Below are positions 1 through 5,030 of a stretch of 5,624 nt of DNA, one piece after another. The position numbers and the translations under genes were made by a program. How positions within the stretch are numbered: the first letter of the stretch is position 1; the number at the start of each line of letters is the position of its first letter. This DNA is from Deltaproteobacteria bacterium UBA6967 (GTDB taxonomy: Bacteria > SAR324 > NAC60-12). Below the pieces are notes generated by a model, which was not told the DNA's origin, did no database searches, and saw only the letters and a list, made by a program, of their open reading frames with translations. The stretch is from NCBI GenBank assembly GCA_002450295.1, contig DJYX01000176.1, positions 1 through 5,624 of the forward strand, written 5' to 3'.

Positions 1-99
1 GCAGTAGGTTTTGTTTCAATGCTACCTGCTTTAGTCTTTATAAGCCTTGTACAGCGTCATATCGTATCTGGTTTAACCTTCGGGGCAGTGAAAGGATAA
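1..99 (+). CDS. Carbohydrate ABC transporter permease, C-terminal end (partial)
   Basis: Frame 1 is open from the window edge to a TAA at 97-99 and gives the last 32 residues of a protein that begins outside the window. What is visible is a hydrophobic last membrane helix (roughly [18 protein letters not shown]), then a short basic tail reading [14 protein letters not shown]. This ending is characteristic of MalG/UgpE/AraQ-type inner-membrane permeases of the binding-protein-dependent CUT1 sugar transporters: the final helix, then 'Q+.iv.Glt.GAvKG'. Such permeases pair with a second permease, an ATPase and a periplasmic binding protein to import sugars, polyols or glycerol phosphates. The substrate cannot be told from the tail. 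The next small gene starts 3 nt after the stop, and its ribosome binding site lies within the last codons here, so the two are almost certainly co-transcribed. Confidence 0.85.
   Translation, partial: AVGFVSMLPALVFISLVQRHIVSGLTFGAVKG
91..96 (+). promoter_or_regulatory. Shine-Dalgarno for the 58-residue membrane protein
   Basis: AAAGGA lies 6 nt before the ATG at 103 and inside the final codons of the upstream permease. It supports the short downstream frame as a real, translationally coupled gene. Confidence 0.6.
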
Positions 100-102
100 C
101 TT

Positions 103-279
103 ATGAAAAAAGGGTTTCTCCCCATAAAAAATAACTGGTTTGATAGGCTCTTTATTGCTGTTATCACTTTTATTGGAATTCAATTTCTTTGGATGCGATT
201 TATAGAGGAATTTGCTGCTATTGAAGTTTCGATGATTTTGGGATGTATCCTAGGTATCTACATCATAATTAAAGGTTAA
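103..279 (+). CDS. Small two-helix membrane protein linked to ABC transporter
   Basis: An ATG at 103 opens a 58-codon frame ending with TAA at 277-279. It is preceded by AAAGGA at good spacing and lies 3 nt after the permease stop. The protein has a short basic N-terminus (MKKGFLPIKN), then a hydrophobic helix at about residues 15-31 (ending FLWMRF). An acidic pair follows (Glu34-Glu35), then a second hydrophobic helix at about 39-57 that ends IIIKG. I see no catalytic motif. Small hydrophobic proteins do occur as last genes of sugar ABC-transporter operons, and this one may be an accessory or stabilising subunit in the inner membrane. That role is inferred from position only, and I cannot assign a named family. 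Its frame is clean, its start is well defined, and its codon use looks like that of its neighbour, so I consider it real despite its size. Confidence 0.75.
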   Translation: MKKGFLPIKNNWFDRLFIAVITFIGIQFLWMRFIEEFAAIEVSMILGCILGIYIIIKG

Positions 280-328
280 CTGATTTCATTGTAATTTTGA
301 TTTGGCTTTGAATTTGAGTCTAATTCCA

Positions 329-357
329 GAAATTTTGCCACCTTTTAGCAAATTTTC
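329..357 (+). terminator. Possible weak hairpin after the ABC-transporter operon
   Basis: GAAATTTTGC (329-338) can pair with GCAAATTTTC (348-357) over 9 of 10 positions around a 9-nt loop, about 50 nt after the last operon stop. The stem is AT-rich and is followed by only a short T-run (358-360 region), so it could be a weak terminator or simply AT-rich coincidence. Confidence 0.25.
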
Positions 358-469
358 ATTTCTGCCTTCCTTGCTTCATAATTCCTGAATACTATTCAAA
401 TACAATTACTGTAAATTTCTGCACGAGATCAGAATCCCTAATTTTTCACAAAATTTATTGGATAACACT

Positions 470-733
470 ATGAAATATTCTAAGTCATTTGAACGCACGT
501 ACGTTGATTGAGACGAAGCCTACGCTGACGCATTCGATCCGGTTGGTAAACTTATCTATCGCTCTAATCCAAATTGCCTGACAACTCTCTTTACCAAAGG
601 AATTTGTTATTTAGCAAATTCCACTGATCAAAAGGAAAAAGCTGTGTTTTTAATCGCCTCAGAGCGACTTTGCAGAACAACAGGAAAATTGCTGAACGTG
701 TAGGATGCCCCCATGAAGAATTTTTTCGCTTAA
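470..733 (+). pseudogene. Relic of RhaD-type fused class II aldolase/short-chain dehydrogenase
   Basis: One frame from the ATG at 470 to the TAA at 731-733 reads as protein across two internal stops (TGA 509-511, TAG 701-703). Its first part contains DEAYADAFDPVGKLIYRSN. This resembles the start of bifunctional rhamnulose-phosphate aldolase/lactaldehyde dehydrogenases, where a W-D-D-A stretch precedes DP-x-x-x-L-x-YRSN and then the GGGNTS aldolase motif. Its last part reads KAVFLIASERLCRTTGKLLNV, stop, DAPMKNFFA. This resembles the C-terminus of the short-chain dehydrogenase half, which has 'a-V-F-F-l-A-S-E-R...T-T-G...V-D-G-G' and a short tail. The family is about 690-700 residues. Here about 87 codons remain, so nearly the whole middle, including GGGNTS and the Rossmann and YxxxK motifs, is gone. 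Both ends lie in one frame. The family assignment rests on recalled consensus, not on a search, and the stretch between about 570 and 630 matches nothing I recognise. Confidence 0.5.
599..622. repeat. Perfect 8-bp inverted repeat inside the relic
   Basis: GGAATTTG (599-606) and CAAATTCC (615-622) are perfect reverse complements around an 8-nt spacer. The element lies between the part of the relic resembling an aldolase N-terminus and the part resembling a dehydrogenase C-terminus, where the internal deletion must have closed. It could mark the junction, or be an AT-rich coincidence. The 11-mer TTTAGCAAATT within it (610-620) also occurs at 344-354. Confidence 0.45.
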
Positions 734-792
734 GGTGTTTACTCCACTGGTAGTGTTACATGAACAACTCGGAATTTAGTCACTTACAAATC

Positions 793-818
793 CAGAAAGG
801 TTTAGAATGATCTTTCTG
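793..818. promoter_or_regulatory. 7-bp inverted repeat upstream of the G1P dehydrogenase gene
   Basis: CAGAAAG (793-799) and CTTTCTG (812-818) are perfect reverse complements separated by 12 nt, and the element ends 47 nt before the ATG at 866. The position suits an operator or a leader hairpin for the dehydrogenase-phosphatase pair. There is no T-run after it, so a terminator is unlikely. I could not place a convincing -35/-10 promoter pair in the 734-865 spacer. Confidence 0.3.
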
Positions 819-865
819 TTCACTGAGAAATATTTAAAAAACTAACATATTGAAAATTGTAAAGT

Positions 866-2188
866 ATGGATAACTGGACAGAATTAATTGACGATTTGGT
901 TGCTGGTAGATGGATAAATCCCGAGACACAGGATTTTGCGTCAGTACCATTTGAATCGATCGTAATCAGAGAGAACATGGAAGGACAAGAGGTTGAACTC
1001 CTCAAGCAAGTTGGCTTGAGCAAAAATTTATTGCTCGTCTGCGATGTGACCACCTATAAAGTTCTTGGAAAAAGAATAGAAAACGCTTTCAGTTCATCAG
1101 GTGAAATGCAGGTAATGATTCTTGATCATCCTCATGCTGACCTGGGTTTTGTTGAGAACTTAAGGCCAAAATTGAGCTCCTTTGACGGTGTTGTTGCCTG
1201 TGGTTCAGGAACAGTGAATGACATTTGTAAACATTCAACAATGCTGAATGAGCAGCGTTATGCGGTCTTTGCAACCTCCGGTTCAATGAATGGCTATACT
1301 TCTGCTACAGCTTCGATGCGTTTAGATTCGGGACTGAAAATCTCATTACCATCACATGCTCCAGCTGGTTTTTTTGTAGATCTAAGTGTGTCAGCTTCTG
1401 CACCACCCTACCTTGCAGCCTCTGGTTTTGGAGATTGTTTATGTCGGTCTGTAGCCCAAGTTGACTGGTGGCTTTCTCACCGTTTATTGGGAACGCTCTA
1501 CCTCCAATCTCCTTACATTATTCAAGAGCAAGATGAGCCTGAACTGAATTCTCGTGCTGGAAAACTTCCAAAGGGGGATATTGAAGCCATGGGGTACCTC
1601 CACCGAGTTCTCACACTTGGGGGCTTGGGGGTTTCATTCTCCGGTGTTTCCAACGCAGGCTCAATGGGCGAACACCAGATTTCTCATTACATAGATTGCT
1701 TCGCAGGAGACAGGCATCCAGGAACCTTGCATGGTCAACAGGTTGGGGTGGCTTCTCTGACGATGGCCAGACTTCAAAGGAAGTTACTCAGTTTCGATAA
1801 ACCACCAACGCTGAAGAAAACCATCATTGATTTGCCGGATATGGAAAGGCGTATGGGCAAAGAAATAGCCAAGCAATGTAGAGATGAGTTTGCCAAGAAG
1901 TCTTTTGAAGGTGCGTCTCTGGAGCAGGCTAATCAGAGATTGCAGGAAATATGGAAAAAGCTGAAAGAGGAAGTGCAGCCTTTTTTGATTTCAGTCGATG
2001 AAATGGAAGAGATGCTGAAGTCCTCGGGCGGACCAGTCAACCATATGGAGCTTGGAGTAGATGCGGACCTGTATCGCGATGCGATTGTCCATTGTCGAGA
2101 GATGCGGAACCGCTTTTCTTTCCTAGATATTGCTGCTGATGCTGGATTATTAGAAGATTTCGCCTCAGAGGAAATGAATTGCGCCTGA
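866..2188 (+). CDS. sn-Glycerol-1-phosphate dehydrogenase, AraM/EgsA type
   Basis: This 440-residue protein belongs to the iron-containing alcohol dehydrogenase superfamily, G1P dehydrogenase branch, which interconverts DHAP and sn-glycerol 1-phosphate with NAD(P)H in the cytoplasm. Visible marks are the glycine-rich nucleotide site GSGTVNDICK (113-122) and the family stretch ATSGSMNGYTSATAS (136-150). The likely metal ligands are Asp190 in GFGDCLCRSVAQVDW, His270 in GSMGEHQISHYID and His289 in HPGTLHGQQVGVA. It is longer than Bacillus AraM (about 394), mainly through a charged helical stretch at about 323-385, which I believe also occurs in proteobacterial members. An in-frame TAA at 860-862 directly upstream fixes the ATG at 866 as the first possible start; no good Shine-Dalgarno precedes it. 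The next gene overlaps its end by 10 nt. No prenyl transferase for ether lipids is present here, so a catabolic or osmolyte role is more likely than lipid synthesis (inference). A related polyol-phosphate substrate remains possible. Confidence 0.87.
   Translation: MDNWTELIDDLVAGRWINPETQDFASVPFESIVIRENMEGQEVELLKQVGLSKNLLLVCDVTTYKVLGKRIENAFSSSGEMQVMILDHPHADLGFVENLRPKLSSFDGVVACGSGTVNDICKHSTMLNEQRYAVFATSGSMNGYTSATASMRLDSGLKISLPSHAPAGFFVDLSVSASAPPYLAASGFGDCLCRSVAQVDWWLSHRLLGTLYLQSPYIIQEQDEPELNSRAGKLPKGDIEAMGYLHRVLTLGGLGVSFSGVSNAGSMGEHQISHYIDCFAGDRHPGTLHGQQVGVASLTMARLQRKLLSFDKPPTLKKTIIDLPDMERRMGKEIAKQCRDEFAKKSFEGASLEQANQRLQEIWKKLKEEVQPFLISVDEMEEMLKSSGGPVNHMELGVDADLYRDAIVHCREMRNRFSFLDIAADAGLLEDFASEEMNCA
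2167..2173 (+). promoter_or_regulatory. Shine-Dalgarno supporting the TTG start of the HAD gene
   Basis: AGAGGAA lies inside the last codons of the dehydrogenase gene, with its GAGG core 7 nt before the TTG at 2179. No ATG or GTG in the same frame offers a better start nearby, so this site decides the TTG start and implies translational coupling. Confidence 0.6.
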
Positions 2189-2976
2189 TCAATCATATTC
2201 CATCAGAAGTTTGTCAAAATCTTCGGGGAGTTTTCTTCGACATTGATGACACTGTGACCACTGATGGTCGCTTAGAAGGAGCAGCATACATTGCTATTGA
2301 AATGCTTCAACAAGCTGGCTTAGTCACCATACCCATCACAGGTAGACCAGCTGGCTGGTGTGATATGATTGCACGGTTCTGGCCAGTTGATGGAGTTGTG
2401 GGAGAAAATGGGGCGTTCTATTTTGCTTATGATCGAAAGGCTGCGAAGATGCGCAGATGTTATGTTAGGAGTGAAGCGCAACGTCTCGAAGACCAGACAA
2501 AACTCTCCATACTCAAAAAGGAAATTCTCCAAAAGGTTTCTGGTTCAGCAATCAGTGCAGATCAGACCTACCGGGAAGCAGATTTGGCGGTAGACTTTTG
2601 TGAAGATGTAGCTCCTCTTCCAAACGAAGCTGTAATGAAGATTAAAAAAATATTTGAAGACGCTGGTGCTGTTGCCAAAATCTCATCAATTCACGTCAAC
2701 GGTTGGTTTGGGGATTATGACAAGCTCTCGACCTGCCAGTGGTTCGTGAATTCACAATTGGGTTTTCAATTGAGCGAACAACGAGAGAAGTTTATTTATA
2801 TTGGTGATAGCCCGAATGACGAACCCATGTTTCAGTATTTCCCAAATGCTGTTGGCGTGGCCAATGTGCAAAATTTTAAAGATCAACTTCGACACCCGCC
2901 AACGTGGGTGACCCGCCAAGAAAGCGGAGCTGGATTTGTGGAGCTAGTTGACCATCTGTTGAAAAATAGAATTTAG
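2179..2976 (+). CDS. HAD-IIB sugar-phosphate phosphatase
   Basis: This 265-residue HAD-superfamily hydrolase has all four motifs. Motif I is FFDIDDTVTTDG, with nucleophile Asp21 and acid/base Asp23. Motif II is Thr54 in ITGRPAGW. Motif III is Lys182 in DKLS, and motif IV is GDSPNDEPMF with Asp210 and Asp214 as Mg2+ ligands. The long segment between motifs II and III (about 70-175, starting VDGVVGENGAF) is the C2 cap of subclass IIB. This is the group of Cof-type, sucrose-phosphate and mannosyl-3-phosphoglycerate phosphatases. It is cytoplasmic and probably removes phosphate from a small sugar or polyol phosphate. Translation starts at TTG (2179) inside the end of the dehydrogenase gene, behind a strong ribosome binding site. 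Tight coupling suggests it acts on that enzyme's product or substrate, for example G1P to glycerol, or serves as housekeeping against toxic sugar phosphates. The substrate cannot be read from sequence. Confidence 0.85.
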   Translation: MRLINHIPSEVCQNLRGVFFDIDDTVTTDGRLEGAAYIAIEMLQQAGLVTIPITGRPAGWCDMIARFWPVDGVVGENGAFYFAYDRKAAKMRRCYVRSEAQRLEDQTKLSILKKEILQKVSGSAISADQTYREADLAVDFCEDVAPLPNEAVMKIKKIFEDAGAVAKISSIHVNGWFGDYDKLSTCQWFVNSQLGFQLSEQREKFIYIGDSPNDEPMFQYFPNAVGVANVQNFKDQLRHPPTWVTRQESGAGFVELVDHLLKNRI

Positions 2977-2977
2977 T

Positions 2978-2999
2978 CATTTTGAAAAATGCTTTTTTT
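2978..2999 (+). terminator. Possible weak intrinsic terminator after the HAD gene
   Basis: CATTT (2978-2982) pairs with AAATG (2987-2991) around a TGAA loop, followed after one C by seven T (2993-2999). The U-tract is good, but the stem is only 5 bp and AT-rich, so it would at most give partial termination before the aldolase gene. Confidence 0.3.
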
Positions 3000-3016
3000 A
3001 AAATTTTAATCCTCCA

Positions 3017-3035
3017 TGACTCAAACACTGAGTCA
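3017..3035. promoter_or_regulatory. Perfect 7-5-7 palindrome, candidate operator of the aldolase gene
   Basis: TGACTCA (3017-3023) and TGAGTCA (3029-3035) are perfect reverse complements around AACAC. The element sits 35 nt before the aldolase ATG, in the 94-nt spacer between the HAD and aldolase genes. A 19-bp symmetric site here suits a dimeric repressor such as the nearby GntR protein, or a small leader hairpin. No T-run follows, so it is not a terminator. Confidence 0.4.
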
Positions 3036-3056
3036 AGAATCAATTAACCCCAATTT

Positions 3057-3060
3057 GGAG
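3057..3060 (+). promoter_or_regulatory. Shine-Dalgarno of the aldolase gene
   Basis: GGAG lies 10 nt before the ATG at 3071 and is the only purine-rich site near it, supporting this start. Confidence 0.5.
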
Positions 3061-3070
3061 CACCATTTCC

Positions 3071-3730
3071 ATGACCAAGGCTGAAAAAGAATTACGACAA
3101 GCAATCATTGACAAGTGTCTTTGGATGAACGCATCAGGACTCAACCAAGGGACTTCTGGGAATATATCTGCTAGATACAAGAACCAGATGTTGATCACCC
3201 CAAGCGGGATCCCCTACGAGCAATTGAAACCCGAATTGATTGCTTCCATGCCCTTAGAGGGAGAATACGGAAGTTGGGAAGGGCCACTTAAGCCTTCTAC
3301 GGAATGGCGTTTTCACTTGGACATCATCAAGTCACGTCCACAAGTCAATGGGGTTGTTCACACTCACTCAACCTATGCGACCACGATTGCGATCACAGGT
3401 CGGGGAATACCAGCCTGCCACTACATGATTGCAGCTGCAGGTGGACCAACGATCCGTTGTGCTCCCTATGCTCGATACGGTACTGAAGCGCTGTCCCAAT
3501 ATGCTTTGGAGGCTTTGGAGGACAGAAATTGCTGCTTACTTGCGAATCATGGGATGATTGCAACCGGAACTTCCTTGGACAAAGCAATGTGGCTTGCAGT
3601 TGAACTGGAGACCATCTCGAAGCAGTATTACCACAGCCTTTTGATTGGTGGGCCCAACATTCTGACAGATGCTCAGATTGATGAAACTATGAAAGGTTTC
3701 TCCACTTACGGACTTCAGGATCCAAAATAA
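3071..3730 (+). CDS. Class II aldolase, L-fuculose-phosphate aldolase type
   Basis: This 219-residue protein belongs to the zinc-dependent class II aldolase/adducin family, close in length to E. coli FucA (215). The phosphate-binding loop GTSGNIS is at 27-33 and TPSGIPY at 43-49. Glu78 (in STEW) is the expected catalytic acid, and the zinc ligands are His97 and His99 (HTHS) and His160 (ANHG). From memory the FucA residues are Glu73, His92, His94, His155 and Tyr113. Each has a counterpart here at exactly +5, including Tyr118, so the active site looks complete. Such enzymes reversibly split a ketose 1-phosphate into DHAP and an aldehyde; relatives do 4-epimerisation (AraD) or act on deoxypentulose phosphates, which cannot be excluded. 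Its DHAP product would feed the G1P dehydrogenase two genes upstream. The start is an ATG with GGAG 10 nt ahead. A symmetric site at 3017-3035 may control it. Confidence 0.83.
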   Translation: MTKAEKELRQAIIDKCLWMNASGLNQGTSGNISARYKNQMLITPSGIPYEQLKPELIASMPLEGEYGSWEGPLKPSTEWRFHLDIIKSRPQVNGVVHTHSTYATTIAITGRGIPACHYMIAAAGGPTIRCAPYARYGTEALSQYALEALEDRNCCLLANHGMIATGTSLDKAMWLAVELETISKQYYHSLLIGGPNILTDAQIDETMKGFSTYGLQDPK

Positions 3731-3749
3731 TTTTCATCCTCCCCCGAGC

Positions 3750-3807
3750 AAGCGCAACAAAAAAATTTGTTCTTAATCGAAGAACTACGTAAAAATTTGT
3801 TGCGCTT
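3750..3807. promoter_or_regulatory. Nested inverted repeat between aldolase and MFS genes
   Basis: Outer arms AAGCGCAACAAA (3750-3761) and TTTGTTGCGCTT (3796-3807) are perfect 12-bp complements. Inside, GTTCTT (3769-3774) pairs with AAGAAC (3780-3785) around a 5-nt loop, and AAAAATTTGTT is directly repeated at 3761-3771 and 3791-3801, 30 nt apart. The whole occupies half of the 116-nt spacer and ends 39 nt before the MFS start. No T-run follows either side, so a plain intrinsic terminator is unlikely. A multi-site operator, a transcript-end structure or a small mobile-type repeat are the main options. Confidence 0.5.
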
Positions 3808-3846
3808 ATCCTTCTCAATATTCCTCACTCAAGAACATAAAAAACT

Positions 3847-5013
3847 TTGAATAATTCTGCGGTGTCTTTCCGCAAGGCACGCCTCGCTATTTCGTTTATT
3901 TTCTTCACAAACGGGATGGGGTTTGCCTCCATTGCACCCCACCTGCCTTGGTTCCAAAATAAGTTCCAGCTTACTGAATCAGAAATGGGGTTGATGCTGT
4001 TGTGCCATGCCATCGGCGCAGTCACGATGATGCTTGTTGCTGGGAGGATGATCCACTCATTCGGCAGCCGCCTTCCGGTGATTGTGGGAGGGTGTCTGTT
4101 GATTTTATTGCTTCCTTTAGTTTTTTGGTTAGATCAGATTCCGATCATCATCCTCGTTCTGATCATTGCTGGAGCTGGGATCGGAACTATGGATGTAGCA
4201 ATGAACGCTCAAGCTGTGATCGTGGAAAATGGATTGGGAAAGCCCATCATGTCATCCTTCCATGGACTCTGGAGCCTGGGAGCAATGACCGGAGGGGCGA
4301 CAGCAACCTTTGCCCTGACTATGGGTTTTACACCTCTTCAACACGTAGCATTCTCCTCTTTCATTTTGACAATGATCCTTGGGGCTTCATCCCTCTCGAT
4401 GATTCCCTCCAGTCAGGAAGAAAAAGGTGAAAAAACTCCATTACTGGTGAGACCCTCTGGGAAAGTTCTTTCGCTTGGTCTTTTGTGTTTGCTAGGAATG
4501 GTTTCAGAGGGTACTGCTGTGGACTGGTCAGCAATCTATTCAAGCTCAGTCTTGAATGCCTCGCCAAGCCAAGCCGCTCTGACCTTCACTATATTTACGA
4601 TGACCATGATGATTGGCAGACTGACTGGTGATTGGGTGATCCTGAAACTCGGTAGGGTTCAACTCGTCAGGTACACTGCAGCGCTTGGTGCAGTTGGGTT
4701 GGGTTTGGGGTTGATGTGGGGAACAACGTTTTCAGCCTGGCTCGGTTTTGCTTGCTTGGGGTTTGGCTTGGCAAACATTGTCCCGATCATGTTTGGGGAG
4801 GCGAGCCGTATTCCAGGTGTCTCTGCTGGGACTGGGATCGCTGGAGTTGCTACTTTGGGTTACTGCGGGTTTTTATTAGGACCACCGATGATTGGATTTT
4901 TGGCCGAATTGATTGGGCTGCAAGGGGCTTTGGGGTTGATCGTTGTTTTTTGTGTTATCCTCGGAATCTTTGGCCCAGGAATGCTCGATCAAAACAAGGC
5001 AACAAAAAACTAA
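3847..5013 (+). CDS. MFS transporter, YbjJ-like
   Basis: This 388-residue inner-membrane protein of the major facilitator superfamily has about 12 hydrophobic helices, the first at about residues 12-30. The central hydrophilic loop (about 186-206, EEKGEKTP region) divides the two halves. Family marks of the YbjJ/fucose-permease-like branch are GTMDVAMNAQAVIVE (113-127), MSSFHGLWSLGAMTGG (135-150), EGTAVDWSAIYSS (221-233) and GRLTGDW (257-263). The substrate is not readable; a sugar, a sugar acid or export of a pathway by-product would fit the aldolase and phosphatase nearby. In-frame TAA at 3838-3840 closes the frame upstream. TTG at 3847 is the first usable start; GTG at 3862 is an alternative, while the first ATG (residue 24) would cut helix 1. 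No strong ribosome binding site is seen. It follows the nested repeat and ends 17 nt from the convergent regulator. Confidence 0.82.
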   Translation: MNNSAVSFRKARLAISFIFFTNGMGFASIAPHLPWFQNKFQLTESEMGLMLLCHAIGAVTMMLVAGRMIHSFGSRLPVIVGGCLLILLLPLVFWLDQIPIIILVLIIAGAGIGTMDVAMNAQAVIVENGLGKPIMSSFHGLWSLGAMTGGATATFALTMGFTPLQHVAFSSFILTMILGASSLSMIPSSQEEKGEKTPLLVRPSGKVLSLGLLCLLGMVSEGTAVDWSAIYSSSVLNASPSQAALTFTIFTMTMMIGRLTGDWVILKLGRVQLVRYTAALGAVGLGLGLMWGTTFSAWLGFACLGFGLANIVPIMFGEASRIPGVSAGTGIAGVATLGYCGFLLGPPMIGFLAELIGLQGALGLIVVFCVILGIFGPGMLDQNKATKN

Positions 5014-5030
5014 AGTGAAATCCTTGCCTG

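Noticed and set aside
371..398. TTGCTT-16 nt-TATTCA as a sigma-70 promoter for the relic
   Set aside because: Both boxes are weak matches, and such pairs are expected by chance in sequence this AT-rich; no supporting element was seen.
509..511. TGA in the 470-733 frame as a selenocysteine codon
   Set aside because: It sits where the related family has Trp or an acidic residue rather than Cys, no selenocysteine-insertion hairpin was seen right after it, and a second stop (TAG at 701) also interrupts the frame.
820..1053. Minus-strand frame overlapping the start of the G1P dehydrogenase gene
   Set aside because: Antisense to a conserved gene, with no ribosome binding site or recognisable motif.
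3750..3807. Standard rho-independent terminator for the aldolase gene
   Set aside because: The outer stem encloses a 34-nt interior and neither end is followed by a T-tract; ATCCTTCTC follows on the plus strand.
4002..4430. 142-codon plus-strand frame inside the MFS gene
   Set aside because: It lies wholly within the well-supported MFS coding sequence in another frame, has a composition typical of an out-of-frame translation, and shows no domain.
3916..5013. ATG at MFS residue 24 as the true start
   Set aside because: It would remove half of the first membrane helix; TTG 3847 or GTG 3862 keeps the helix whole.
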